Shown one piece after another: positions 1 to 8,380 of a DNA stretch of 54,857 nt. A program made the position numbers and the translations under genes. The stretch comes from Comamonadaceae bacterium. GTDB lineage: Bacteria > Pseudomonadota > Gammaproteobacteria > Burkholderiales > Burkholderiaceae_C. The notes beneath the pieces were generated by a model. That model searched no databases. It was not told the origin of the DNA and was given only the letters and a program-made list of their open reading frames with translations. The stretch lies in contig JAIXOZ010000150.1 in the NCBI GenBank assembly GCA_027486495.1, positions 1-54,857 on the forward strand, given 5' to 3'. Each line of letters starts with the position of its first letter. Positions within the stretch are counted from its first letter, which is position 1.

Positions 1-157
1 CCAGCAGCTCACCCACGTTCTTTTCGCCGTTGCACAGGGCGCTGATGATGCGCAACCGCATGGGGGCCGACATGACCCGAAAGACCTCGGCGGCTTTTTC
101 AAAAACCTCTTCCGATTCGGTCAGGGCGTTGTCTTCTGTGAGTGCTGTTTTGGCCAT
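1..157 (-). CDS. ArsR-family transcriptional regulator (partial, N-terminus only)
   Basis: The first 52 residues are present and the gene runs off the left edge. The start is the ATG at 157-155. A short acidic leader is followed by an ArsR/SmtB-type winged-helix entry: FRVMSAPMRLRIISAL, then a short helix and CNGEKNVGELL, typical of helix 2 and the start of the helix-turn-helix. ArsR proteins are dimeric repressors that leave DNA on binding metal or on cysteine modification; the sulfide-responsive BigR/SqrR branch has a similar N-terminus. The sensing residues lie outside the window, so the inducer cannot be called. A palindrome just upstream (168-175) could be its own operator. Confidence 0.8.
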   Translation of the reverse strand, partial: MAKTALTEDNALTESEEVFEKAAEVFRVMSAPMRLRIISALCNGEKNVGELL

Positions 158-167
158 GGTGTCTTCT

Positions 168-175
168 ATTCGAAT
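168..175. promoter_or_regulatory. Candidate ArsR-type operator ATTCGAAT
   Basis: An 8-bp perfect palindrome, ATTCGAAT, lies 10 bp upstream of the ArsR-type start codon. Several BigR/SqrR-like ArsR repressors bind AT-rich palindromes with an ATTC...GAAT core, so autoregulation is plausible. An 8-bp palindrome alone is weak evidence. Confidence 0.3.
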
Positions 176-438
176 GTCTCAGATGCCGCAAGATTGTCTT
201 GCAAAAGGCCAGGGCAGGCCAAGGCGAAAGTCACTGCGGGGTGCGCGGCGACGACGCAGGCATCGAGCTTTGGAGATTGTGGCCAATTTTGGCGAAGTTT
301 CAAACCATTGATTTGTTCTTTGCTTATGCGCAAATACAGATAAGCGGCCAGCCGTGCCCAGGGGGATTTGAACATTTGCGATGGCGCAAAGGCCCAAGCA
401 AGGTCTGGGGACATACTTTTTTTGACTGGAAAGCCCTC

Positions 439-639
439 ATGCGCCTGCCACCCAACTTGGCCGAACGCCTTCAAAACCCCAGCCTGCATGCCCAACTGAT
501 GACCGCCACCGAGGCGGCGGCCCTGATCGCCGTTGGCACCAATGTAGGCATGAGCGGCTTCACGGGCGCGGCATACCCCCACCTGCTGGACGAGGCGTTG
601 AGCTGGCACTGCCGCTGTGTGAAAACCGAGCAAATGTGA
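439..639 (+). pseudogene. Remnant of acetyl-CoA hydrolase / succinate CoA-transferase (N-terminal fragment)
   Basis: A 66-codon fragment starts at ATG 439 and matches the N-terminus of the Ach1/Cat1 family of acetyl-CoA hydrolases and succinyl-CoA:acetate CoA-transferases. It shows ERLQNPSLHAQLMTATEAAA followed by a glycine-rich stretch ending VGMSGFTGAAYP, as in family members of about 500 residues. After about 50 residues the similarity ends in SWHCRCVKTEQM and a stop, and I could not continue the family sequence in another frame. More than 85% of the gene is missing, so this looks like a deletion remnant. The flanks (158-438 and 640-727) hold no other gene I can support. Confidence 0.6.
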
Positions 640-727
640 GGGCAACCATCCTGCCGCAAACAGCTGGCTGCGTGCAAAATCCTGCCTGATTCCACGCCTC
701 AACCATTCCGACCAGCAGGACGCCCAC

Positions 728-1189
728 ATGCCCATGTTCGTCGACAACTCCTCACCCGGCAGCTGCATTTTTTGCAAACTGGTGGGCAAAGAGATCCCCG
801 CCGCCATCGTCTTTGAAGATGCGCAAACTCTGGCCTTCATGGACTTGGGTCAAGTCAACCCCGGCCATGTGCTGGTGGGCAGCAAGCGCCATGCGGCCAA
901 CTTGCTGGAGTTGACTGCCGACGAGGCCGCCGCCGTGATGCGCACCGCCCACCATGTGGCCCGAGCGGTGATGGCCAGCTTTGACCCACCTGGCCTGACC
1001 TTGCTGCAAGCCAATGGCAAAGAAGGTGACCAGACCGTGTTTCACTTTCACATGCACGTGGTGCCGCGCCAAGCCAACGACGGCGTCGCTCTGTCATGGC
1101 CCCGCAAGGACCCGCCCCGCGCAGTGCTGGAGGACCATGCCCAACGTTTACGCCAGGCCATGGCCAGCCCAACTCAGCGGACGCTCTGA
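728..1189 (+). CDS. HIT-family nucleotide hydrolase/transferase
   Basis: A 153-residue histidine-triad protein. The N-terminal CIFCKLVGKEIPA with an FEDAQTLAFMDL strand is typical of the HIT fold (residues 13-45). The triad HFHMHVVPR sits near residue 102-110, with the central histidine as expected nucleophile. HIT proteins hydrolyse nucleoside phosphoramidates or dinucleoside polyphosphates, and the physiological substrate of this one cannot be read from sequence. The two N-terminal cysteines (CxxC) could bind zinc, as in some HIT proteins. The 3' end overlaps the convergent permease gene by 16 bp. Confidence 0.88.
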   Translation: MPMFVDNSSPGSCIFCKLVGKEIPAAIVFEDAQTLAFMDLGQVNPGHVLVGSKRHAANLLELTADEAAAVMRTAHHVARAVMASFDPPGLTLLQANGKEGDQTVFHFHMHVVPRQANDGVALSWPRKDPPRAVLEDHAQRLRQAMASPTQRTL

Positions 1190-2808
1190 CGCAAGGTCCG
1201 GCTGAGCAAGATCACCGGAATCAAACCCACCAGCACCAGTGCCAGCGAGGGCAGCGCGGCCTCGCCCAGGCGCTCGTCGCGTGCCAATTGGTAGGCCACC
1301 ACGGCCAAGGTGTCGCTGTTGAAGGGGCGCAGCACCATGGTGGCGGGCAGCTCCTTCATCACATCCACAAACACCAGCAGGGCGGCGGCGATGGTGGTGC
1401 GCTGCAACAGGGGCGCATGCACGCGGCGCATCAGGCCCCAGCCGGTCACGCCCAGCATGCGGGCGGAGTCGTCCAGGCTGGCTGGAATGCGCGCATAGCC
1501 GCTTTGCACCGACTGCAGTGCCACGGCACAAAAGCGCACCAAATACGCCCACACCAGCCCCAGCGATGTGGCCGTGATCCACGCCCCGGCAGACGACGCG
1601 GGCCAGGTCTGCTGAATCCATCCCACCGGTAACAACAGACCCACCACCACCACCGCACCGGGAATGGCATAACCCAGACCCACCAATTGAATGGCCCCCT
1701 GGCTGATGCAGTCCGCCCGGGTGCGCACGCTGAAGGCCAGCGCCAGCGCGACGCCCACCGCCAGCACCGCGGTGATCGCGCCCAGACGCAAGCTGGTCCA
1801 GGCCCACTGGCCAAAACGCTCCCAAGGCATTTCGGTTGTCTCGCCCATGAAAGCCCGCAACATGATGAGCACCGGCAGCACAAAGCCCAGCAGCACAGGC
1901 AAGCTACAAACCGTCCACGCCAGCAAACGGCGCGTGCCCTGCAACTGCACCGGCTGTGCCTCGGCCGAGACCTGACGCGATCCGCGCCCTTGGTTAAAGC
2001 GCATGCGCTTTTGGGCGCGTTGCTCCAGTTGCAGCAAAACCACCACCACCGCCAGCAACACCGTGGCCAGCTGGGCCGCTGCAATGCGGTTGTCCATGGA
2101 CAGCCAAGCTTTGTAAATGCCGGCAGTGAAGGTTTGGATGCCGAAGTAACTGGACACGCCAAAGTCGGCCAGCGTTTCCATGAGGGCTAACGCCACGCCT
2201 GCGGCAACGGCGGGGCGCGCCAGCGGCAAGGCAATCTCGCGGATGCGGCGGGACAAAGGGGCACCCAGCAGGCGTGCCGCCTCCATCAAGCCCGAAGCCC
2301 GCTCCACCAAGGCCGTGCGGGCCAGCAAATACACATACGGGTAAAGCGAGAGCGTGAACACCAGCGCCGCGCCCCAGACGCTGCGCACATCGGGCCACAA
2401 ACGCCCCTGCAAGCCCAGCGCCTCACGCAGGGCCACTTGCAGCGGCCCGCTGAACTGCAAAAAGTCGGTGTAGGCGTAAGCCACCACATAGGCCGGCATG
2501 GCCAGTGGCAAGAGCAGCAGCCATTCAAAAACGCCGCGCCCCGGAAAATCAAACAACGTGACCAACGCGGATGTGGCCAAGCCCAGCACCGTCACGCCCA
2601 ACGCCACCATGAGGCACAGGCCCAGCGTGGTCAGCGCGTAATCAGGCAGCACGGTGGCGGCCATCTCGCGCAAGATGCTGGCGCTCTCACCACTCCATTG
2701 CAGCCACGAGCCGAGCACGGCCAAAACCGGCAAGGCCAAAGCCAGCGCCAGCAAGGCAAAGAGCAAGGAAGGGAGGCTCGATAAACGGCGGGCCAAGGAG
2801 GTCAGCAT
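1174..2808 (-). CDS. fbpB: Ferric iron ABC transporter, permease
   Basis: A 544-residue, very hydrophobic protein with two fused permease halves, as in FbpB/SfuB/HitB ferric-iron importers. Each half carries an EAA-type cytoplasmic loop: EAARLLGAPLSRRIREIALPLARP in the first half, and DSARMLGVTGWGLMRRVHAPLL in the second. It would form the inner-membrane channel with the ATPase encoded divergently at 2856. I chose the ATG at 2808 over an upstream start at 2832. The 2808 start gives the normal N-terminus and lies 8 nt downstream of a TACAAT -10 element, and the upstream start would begin inside that promoter. No periplasmic iron-binding protein (FbpA) is in the window. Iron specificity is inferred from family resemblance. 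Confidence 0.87.
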   Translation of the reverse strand: MLTSLARRLSSLPSLLFALLALALALPVLAVLGSWLQWSGESASILREMAATVLPDYALTTLGLCLMVALGVTVLGLATSALVTLFDFPGRGVFEWLLLLPLAMPAYVVAYAYTDFLQFSGPLQVALREALGLQGRLWPDVRSVWGAALVFTLSLYPYVYLLARTALVERASGLMEAARLLGAPLSRRIREIALPLARPAVAAGVALALMETLADFGVSSYFGIQTFTAGIYKAWLSMDNRIAAAQLATVLLAVVVVLLQLEQRAQKRMRFNQGRGSRQVSAEAQPVQLQGTRRLLAWTVCSLPVLLGFVLPVLIMLRAFMGETTEMPWERFGQWAWTSLRLGAITAVLAVGVALALAFSVRTRADCISQGAIQLVGLGYAIPGAVVVVGLLLPVGWIQQTWPASSAGAWITATSLGLVWAYLVRFCAVALQSVQSGYARIPASLDDSARMLGVTGWGLMRRVHAPLLQRTTIAAALLVFVDVMKELPATMVLRPFNSDTLAVVAYQLARDERLGEAALPSLALVLVGLIPVILLSRTLRQSVR

Positions 2809-2814
2809 AGTCTT

Positions 2815-2850
2815 GGATTGTAGGAGCGCCAAACAACCTGCCTACAATCC
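2815..2850. promoter_or_regulatory. Symmetric divergent promoter of fbpB and fbpC
   Basis: GGATTGTAGG at 2815-2824 and CCTACAATCC at 2841-2850 are perfect inverted copies separated by 16 bp. Each arm carries a TACAAT -10-like hexamer pointing outward: plus strand at 2843-2848, minus strand at 2822-2817. Each hexamer is only 7-8 nt from the ATG of fbpC or fbpB, so both transcripts would start at or next to the ATG with no room for a Shine-Dalgarno. The same palindrome could also be a regulator site. No clear Fur box is visible. Confidence 0.55.
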
Positions 2851-2855
2851 AGAGC

Positions 2856-4016
2856 ATGTTTCTAGAACTGCGCCAACTCGACATCCAATACCCCGGCAGC
2901 AGCACCCCAGCGGTGCAGCGCGTGAGTTTGGGCCTCCAAGCTGGCGACATTGGCGTGTTGATCGGCCCCTCGGGTTGCGGCAAAACCACTTTGCTGCGGG
3001 CTGTAGCGGGGCTGGAGCCGGTGTCAGGGGGTCAAATTTTGCTGTCCAACCGGGTGGTCAGTGAAACAGGCCACACCGAACCTGCAGAGCGCCGTCGCAT
3101 TGGCATGGTGTTTCAGGACTACGCACTTTTTCCGCACATGGATGTGGGCCGCAACGTGGGTTTTGGCATTGCGCATTTGTCCAAATCCGAGCGGCAAAAA
3201 CGGGTGGCCGAGGTGCTGGAACTGGTGGGCCTGACCGGTTCTGACCAGCGTTTTCCACACGAATTGTCGGGCGGCCAGCAACAACGCGTGGCACTGGCCC
3301 GTGCCTTGGCCCCCAAGCCCGACCTGCTGCTGCTGGACGAGCCGTTTTCCAACTTGGACATCGACCTGCGCGAGCGCCTGGCCCACGAGGTGCGCAACAT
3401 CCTCAAAGCCGCCAAAGCCACAGCCCTGCTGGTCACGCACGACCAACTCGAGGCCTTTGCCATCGGTGACGTGATTGGCGTGATGAACGAAGGCCAGCTG
3501 CACCAGTGGGAGGATGCCTACAGCCTCTACCACCGCCCAGCGACCCGCTTTGTGGCCGACTTCATTGGCCATGGCGTCTTCACGCCCGCCACGTTGCGCG
3601 AGGTGGACGGGCACATTCTGGTCAGCACCCCAGTGGGTGAGTTGCGCGACGTGGCGGAATGCCCCCTGCCCTGCGATTTTGAAGACGGTCGATGCGATGT
3701 GCTGCTGCGGGCCGATGACATCGTGCACGACGATGACGCGGCCGTGAAGGCCGAAATCATCCGCAAATCCTTTCGAGGCTCCGAGTTTTTGTACACCCTT
3801 CGCCTGGCCAGCGGCGACTTGTTGATGGCCCATGTGCCCAGCCACCACGACCACAAGTTGGGCGAATGGATCGGCATCCGCGCCGAAGTGGACCATGTGG
3901 TCACCTTCAACCGCGCCTGTCCGTTGAATGACCGCGAACTTTGCCAGATGCCCTGTGCCAAAGCCGAGGCCTGCGAGCACACGGATATACGATATAAAAG
4001 TATTAAATTTACTTAA
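2856..4016 (+). CDS. fbpC: Ferric iron ABC transporter, ATP-binding protein
   Basis: A 386-residue ATPase with Walker A GPSGCGKTT (37-45), signature LSGGQQQRVALARAL (about 136-150), Walker B LLLLDEPFSNLD (about 157-168), a switch histidine in LLVTHDQ and a C-terminal TOBE-like regulatory region. It should energise the FbpB permease encoded divergently across a 47-bp gap. Two oddities stand out. The C-terminus carries four cysteines (355, 363, 367 and 373; C-x7-C-x3-C-x5-C), which could bind a metal or an Fe-S cluster (inference). The last ten or so codons (DIRYKSIKFT) are AT-rich and run into an AT-rich island, as if the original stop was lost. Residues up to about 375 look like ordinary family sequence. 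Confidence 0.88.
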   Translation: MFLELRQLDIQYPGSSTPAVQRVSLGLQAGDIGVLIGPSGCGKTTLLRAVAGLEPVSGGQILLSNRVVSETGHTEPAERRRIGMVFQDYALFPHMDVGRNVGFGIAHLSKSERQKRVAEVLELVGLTGSDQRFPHELSGGQQQRVALARALAPKPDLLLLDEPFSNLDIDLRERLAHEVRNILKAAKATALLVTHDQLEAFAIGDVIGVMNEGQLHQWEDAYSLYHRPATRFVADFIGHGVFTPATLREVDGHILVSTPVGELRDVAECPLPCDFEDGRCDVLLRADDIVHDDDAAVKAEIIRKSFRGSEFLYTLRLASGDLLMAHVPSHHDHKLGEWIGIRAEVDHVVTFNRACPLNDRELCQMPCAKAEACEHTDIRYKSIKFT

Positions 4017-4311
4017 AATATAAATATATAAAATTTATTTTTACCAAGAAAAGGCACGCTCGGGCATCGCCCCCAATTTTCCAGGCTCTGCCTGTTTGTC
4101 TCTGAGCTGCTCGAACGCACTCTTCAAAAAATCGCCATTTCGCAGCCGGTATTGGTGCGTTTTTTAATGGCTTATTGCGACTTTCACATTGTCCTGATGT
4201 GACAAAATTCATCTTTTAAGCATTCTTTCAGACTCTTCTTCTAAAAAATATCTTTACTGATATGCAATGAAAATGTAAATTACGCCAAAAATATGAAACA
4301 AAATTGGTGAA
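4002..4311. other. AT-rich intergenic island
   Basis: This stretch is strikingly AT-rich for the window, with a run at about 4004-4042 made almost only of A and T. It begins inside the last codons of fbpC and reaches the next start at 4312. I see no convincing gene: a 67-codon minus-strand frame at 4009-4212 has no recognisable domain. The region could hold the promoter of the 4312 gene or mark an insertion/deletion scar or acquired DNA. Confidence 0.5.
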
Positions 4312-5130
4312 ATGATGATTTTAAGATTTCCCTCAAATGATGAATCCCCTTCATTGCCCGAGGCTAGAGAGCGAGCTGATTTTTTCAATTTCCGGCAAGT
4401 GGTGTCAGCCTCGCCACCTCGCGTGGCGCAGGACCACGCAGCACGTGCTAAGGAGCCTTGGGCTTTGCAAGACATCCATAGGACCTGCACGCCACAGGGA
4501 AATGCTTGCGCTTTGAGCAACCAGCCAGGTTGGCTGAGAAAACGCCATCTGTTCTGGCTTTTATTGATTTTGGTGCTCATGCATTTGTCTCAATTGATGG
4601 CCAAAAACGATGACCAACGGGGCAACTGGATCCCGCCGATTGAGCCCCCTGGCTCAGTGATCGTGACCTCGCTGAGCAAGAACTCAGCCAGTCAGCCGCC
4701 TGCGAACGGAGCCTCAGAAGCCTCGCAGCGCCAAGCCACACCTGCACCAGCCATCACAGCCACCCGTGAGCAGCCACCACAAGCCAGCGGCACAGAAGCG
4801 GCACTTCGTCAGGCCATCCAGCAATGGAGCCAAACTTGGAGCGCACAGAACATGGCTTCCTACCTGGGCATGTACGCCAGCGATTTCGTACCACCCAAGG
4901 GATTAAGCCGCACGGCCTGGGTCCAGCAACGCACGCAGCGTATTACCAGTAAAAAAAGCATTGGGCACGAGACCCAAAATCTGACTCTCCAGATCCAAGG
5001 CAACCAGGCCACTGTGCGTTTCACGCAGATATACCAAGACGAGCGTTTGCGAGCGATCGACCGCAAGACCATGGATTGGGTGTGGCGCAATGGGCAATGG
5101 CGAATTACGCGCGAAACCACGGACTCATGA
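4312..5130 (+). CDS. Membrane-anchored protein with C-terminal NTF2/Cds6-like domain
   Basis: 272 codons. The first 70 or so residues are low-information, then comes one membrane segment (about 80-96, HLFWLLLILVLMHLSQLMA). A Pro/Ala/Ser/Gln-rich linker (about 105-155) follows, then a C-terminal domain (about 160-270). That domain starts ALRQAIQQWSQTWSAQNMASY and ends in an RITRETT strand. It resembles the NTF2-like Cds6 domain found after L,D-transpeptidase-like proteins and in TPR proteins of the cell envelope. The single anchor predicts a periplasmic domain. The start is uncertain: it lies at the edge of the AT-rich island, and a start nearer the membrane segment is possible. Function unknown; an envelope role is inference. 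Confidence 0.7.
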   Translation: MMILRFPSNDESPSLPEARERADFFNFRQVVSASPPRVAQDHAARAKEPWALQDIHRTCTPQGNACALSNQPGWLRKRHLFWLLLILVLMHLSQLMAKNDDQRGNWIPPIEPPGSVIVTSLSKNSASQPPANGASEASQRQATPAPAITATREQPPQASGTEAALRQAIQQWSQTWSAQNMASYLGMYASDFVPPKGLSRTAWVQQRTQRITSKKSIGHETQNLTLQIQGNQATVRFTQIYQDERLRAIDRKTMDWVWRNGQWRITRETTDS

Positions 5131-5149
5131 TCCGGCCCCTTGAAGATTG
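5130..5149 (+). repeat. Partial copy of the GATCCGGCCC repeat end
   Basis: GATCCGGCCC at 5130-5139 followed by three bases, GAA and a TTGAA-like stretch resembles both ends of the element at 39999-40220. It starts at the last base of the preceding gene's stop codon. No matching second end was found nearby. The rest of 5150-5299 shows nothing I can name. Confidence 0.35.
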
Positions 5150-5299
5150 AATGGCCCTCGTGCTGATGAGGCCTGCGATTTATCAAGTCTGTAGCCCTTT
5201 CCGAGGGCGATGGCTTGCAGGGCTAATTAAGGGCGTCTGCCACGCCCAATCGCCCACGCAGTGGGCTCTGCCCATGACTCAAGACTTCATGAAAGCTAC

Positions 5300-6040
5300 T
5301 CAGGGCGTGTCCCGCAGGGCCATGATGTCCCGGCGCAAATCCTGCGCCCAGGCTCTACGGTCGCGGCCCATGGCGGCTTGGGGCTTGCCAAAGTGCACCA
5401 CGGCTTCGATGCGGCGGGCTTTCAGGGTCCGCCACATGGAGCCAATCAGCGTGTCATCGCCTATGTAGCACGGCGCAAAGCTGGGCTCGCCCGTTTGGGC
5501 ATCGATGAATTTCAGCGACAAGGGCTGCACCGGAGCTTCGGCCTGGATGGCGGCTTGAATCAGGTTGGCGTGAAAGGACAGCAACTCGCGCCCGTCGCTG
5601 GTCGTGCCTTCCGGAAACACAGCCACGACATCGCCATTCCTCATGGCATCGGCCATGTCTTTGACCATGCGCAGAGCGTCTTTGCGGTTGGTGCGCTCGA
5701 TATAGAGCGTGCCTGCGCCCGTGGCCAGCATGCCCACCAGCGGCCACTCTCGGATGTCGGATTTGGAGACAAAGCGGCAGTGCCGCGCGGCGTGAATGAC
5801 CAGAATGTCGAGCCATGAGATGTGGTTGGCCACCATGAGCGCGGGGCCGTTGCAAACGGGCTGGCCCAACACGCGCAGGTGAATGCCCCACAAGGCCAGA
5901 AACTGCAAGGCCCAGGCCTGTACGCGCATTTCGCGCTGCTCCGGGGTGAGCTGTGGAAAGCGGACATAAATGGTCCACATGCCCACAAGCACGTGCCACA
6001 AGCCGCGCAAAAACTTCCAAACAGCGAGAAAAGAACCCAT
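5300..6040 (-). CDS. plsC: 1-acyl-sn-glycerol-3-phosphate acyltransferase
   Basis: 246 residues from ATG 6040. It acylates lysophosphatidic acid to phosphatidic acid at the inner membrane. The N-terminal hydrophobic helix (WKFLRGLWHVLVGMWTIYV) anchors it. The acyltransferase motif I is NHISWLD (H-x4-D), and motif III is FPEGTTSDG. A TTG at 6064 in the same frame would overlap the upstream stop as TTGA and suggests translational coupling. I prefer the ATG because it gives a standard N-terminus, but neither start has a clear Shine-Dalgarno. Last gene of the minus-strand algH-ruvX-pyrR-pyrB-pyrC' run. Confidence 0.88.
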   Translation of the reverse strand: MGSFLAVWKFLRGLWHVLVGMWTIYVRFPQLTPEQREMRVQAWALQFLALWGIHLRVLGQPVCNGPALMVANHISWLDILVIHAARHCRFVSKSDIREWPLVGMLATGAGTLYIERTNRKDALRMVKDMADAMRNGDVVAVFPEGTTSDGRELLSFHANLIQAAIQAEAPVQPLSLKFIDAQTGEPSFAPCYIGDDTLIGSMWRTLKARRIEAVVHFGKPQAAMGRDRRAWAQDLRRDIMALRDTP

Positions 6041-6060
6041 GTTGGTGGTGCGCTTGGTGG

Positions 6061-7356
6061 TCAAGCGGCTTCGAACGCCACTTGCCCACCCACCACGGTG
6101 GCCAGCACGCGTCCGGGCAGCTCGTAACCAGAAAACGGGGTGCTCTTGCCTTGGCTGCGCAGCGCGGCATCACTCACCAACCAGTGGCCTTCGGTCGACA
6201 GCACGCACACATCGGCCACGCCCCCCACGGCCAGATGGCCCACCGAGTCTTGCAGACTGCCGAGCGTGGAACCCAGCACGCGGGCAGGGTCGGCCGTGAT
6301 ACGGGAGAGCACTTGGGCCACAGGCAGTCCTGCATCCTGCCCCCACTTGAGCGCCAAGCTCCAAAGCAGTTCCATGCCCGTGGCACCGGGCTCGGCTTCG
6401 GCAAAGGGCAAGGCCTTGGCATCGGCATCCACAGGGGTGTGGTCAGAGACCAAAACGTCCAGCGTGCCGTCGGCCAGTCCCGCACGCAAAGCGTCGCGGT
6501 CGCGCTGCTGGCGCAGCACGGGCGTGAGGCGCGCACGGCTGTCAAAGTAACCCATGTCGGCATCGGTCAGATGCAGCGAATTGATGCTCACATCGGCCGT
6601 GATGGGCAGGCCTTCGGCCTTGGCCTTGCGGATCAAATCGACCCCTTGGGCACTGCTGATCCGGCACAGGTGAACGCGGGTGCGGGTGCTGCGCACCAGC
6701 TCAAAAATCGTGTGCAAGGCGATGGTTTCGGCAGCCACCGACACGCCCGACAGGCCCATGCGTGTGGCCAACGGGCCGCTGGCGGCCACGCCTTTGCCCA
6801 GGTGCAGATCTTGCGGGCGCAGCCAGACGGCGTAGCCAAAGGTGCTGGCATATTGCAAAGCACGTTGCAGCACTTGGGTGCTTTGAATCGGCACCTCGGC
6901 TTGAGAAAACCCCACACAACCGGCTGCGGTGAGCTGCCCCATCTCGGTCAGCACATCGCCCTTGAGGCCCACGGTGAGTGCGCCCAAAGGCAGCACGCGG
7001 GCTTGGTGTAATTTTTCAGCGCGGTAGCGCAGCATTTCGACCAGACCGGGCTCGTCCAGCACCGGTTCGGTATCGGGTGGGCACACCAGACTGGTGACAC
7101 CACCGGCCACCGCGGCGGCCATTTCGCTCTCGAGCATGCCCGCGTGCTCCTGGCCGGGTTCGCGCAAGCGCGCTGCCAAGTCCACCAGACCCGGAGCCAC
7201 GATGCAGCCCTGGGCATCGATCACGCGGTTGGGCAAGAAGTCGGCAGGCGCTTGGCCCATGGCCACGATGCGTCCGGCGGCAATCGCCACATCAACTTGC
7301 TGGTCAAAGCCGCTGGCGGGGTCAATCACGCGGCCGTTTTGAATGAGGAGTTTCAT
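6061..7356 (-). CDS. pyrC': Non-catalytic dihydroorotase-like protein (pseudo-DHOase)
   Basis: 431 residues with the amidohydrolase fold of long-type dihydroorotases, but the metal site is degenerate. The family's D-x-H-x-H-x-R motif reads DLAARLREPG (residues 59-68), so both histidines are replaced (Ala61, Arg63). The lysine strand reads GCVGFSQAEVP, a later histidine strand reads VHLCRISSAQG, and the catalytic Asp region reads VSDHTPVDADAK. In Pseudomonas the equivalent PyrC' is inactive but is needed to assemble the dodecameric aspartate carbamoyltransferase. The same structural role is expected here because pyrB lies 25 nt upstream. A catalytic pyrC must be elsewhere in the genome. Confidence 0.88.
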   Translation of the reverse strand: MKLLIQNGRVIDPASGFDQQVDVAIAAGRIVAMGQAPADFLPNRVIDAQGCIVAPGLVDLAARLREPGQEHAGMLESEMAAAVAGGVTSLVCPPDTEPVLDEPGLVEMLRYRAEKLHQARVLPLGALTVGLKGDVLTEMGQLTAAGCVGFSQAEVPIQSTQVLQRALQYASTFGYAVWLRPQDLHLGKGVAASGPLATRMGLSGVSVAAETIALHTIFELVRSTRTRVHLCRISSAQGVDLIRKAKAEGLPITADVSINSLHLTDADMGYFDSRARLTPVLRQQRDRDALRAGLADGTLDVLVSDHTPVDADAKALPFAEAEPGATGMELLWSLALKWGQDAGLPVAQVLSRITADPARVLGSTLGSLQDSVGHLAVGGVADVCVLSTEGHWLVSDAALRSQGKSTPFSGYELPGRVLATVVGGQVAFEAA

Positions 7357-7381
7357 CGTGTGCTTCCTAATCGGCTTGGGA

Positions 7382-8347
7382 TTACGCGACGTTGCCCGCC
7401 ACGATGCTCATCACCGCCATGCGCACAGCGATGCCAAAGGTCACCTGCGGCAAGATCACGCTTTGCTGGCCGTCGACCACGGCGGAATCAATTTCCACGC
7501 CCCGGTTGATGGGGCCCGGGTGCATGACGATGGCATCGGGCTTGGCCAGTTGGAGTTTTTCAGGGGTGAGGCCAAAGCTCTCGAAGTATTCTTGGCTGGA
7601 GGGCAACAAAGCGCCGCTCATGCGCTCGTTTTGCAGGCGCAGCATGATGACCACGTCACAACTTTGGATGCCTTCTTCGAGGTTGTTGAAGACCCGCACG
7701 CCCATCTGGGCCATGTCGGCGGGCACCAGCGTTTTGGGGCCAACCACACGCACTTCGGCGCAGCCCAAGGTGGTGAGCGCGTGGATGTCCGAGCGGGCCA
7801 CACGCGAGTGCAACACATCGCCCACGATGGCCACGGTGAGGTTGGCAAAGTCTTTTTTGTAGTGCCTGATGGTGTACATGTCGAGCAGCGCCTGCGTGGG
7901 GTGGGCGTGACGCCCGTCACCGGCATTGACCACATGCACATGGGGCGCAACGTGTTGCGCGATCAGGTAGGGCGCGCCCGACTCGCTGTGGCGCACCACA
8001 AAAATGTCGGCCGCCATGGCGCTCAGGTTGGCAATGGTGTCGAGCAAGGACTCGCCTTTGCTGGCGGAAGAGCGGGCAATGTCGAGCGTGTAGACGTCGG
8101 CAGACAAGCGGGTGGCCGCGATGTCGAAGGTGGTGCGGGTGCGGGTGCTGTTCTCGAAGAACAGGTTGAACACGCTCTTGCCGCGCAAGAGGGGCACCTT
8201 TTTCACTTCGCGGTCACTCACGCTGACAAAGCCCTGCGCGGTGTCCAGGATGTGCGTGAGGATGTCCTTGGACAGGCCTTCGGTGGAGAGCAGGTGGATC
8301 AGCTCGCCGTTCTTGTTGAGTTGGGGGTTGTTGCGTTTGTAGAGCAT
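7382..8347 (-). CDS. pyrB: Aspartate carbamoyltransferase catalytic subunit
   Basis: 321 residues. It condenses carbamoyl phosphate and L-aspartate to N-carbamoyl-aspartate in pyrimidine synthesis. The carbamoyl-phosphate loop STRTRTTFD is at about 68-76. A lysine/serine loop (SSASKGES), HPTQALLDM and [10 protein letters not shown] are all present, so it looks fully catalytic. A purine-rich ribosome site (GAGGTGATAACAAC) precedes the ATG at 8347. It sits between pyrR (33 nt upstream) and pyrC' (25 nt downstream), matching class A ATCases that need a pseudo-DHOase partner. Confidence 0.96.
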   Translation of the reverse strand: MLYKRNNPQLNKNGELIHLLSTEGLSKDILTHILDTAQGFVSVSDREVKKVPLLRGKSVFNLFFENSTRTRTTFDIAATRLSADVYTLDIARSSASKGESLLDTIANLSAMAADIFVVRHSESGAPYLIAQHVAPHVHVVNAGDGRHAHPTQALLDMYTIRHYKKDFANLTVAIVGDVLHSRVARSDIHALTTLGCAEVRVVGPKTLVPADMAQMGVRVFNNLEEGIQSCDVVIMLRLQNERMSGALLPSSQEYFESFGLTPEKLQLAKPDAIVMHPGPINRGVEIDSAVVDGQQSVILPQVTFGIAVRMAVMSIVAGNVA

Positions 8348-8380
8348 GTTGTTATCACCTCGTAGCTTATGGCTGCGCTT

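Noticed and set aside
4009..4212. A 67-codon minus-strand frame in the AT-rich island
   Set aside because: No domain, no ribosome site and biased composition; more likely chance in AT-rich DNA.
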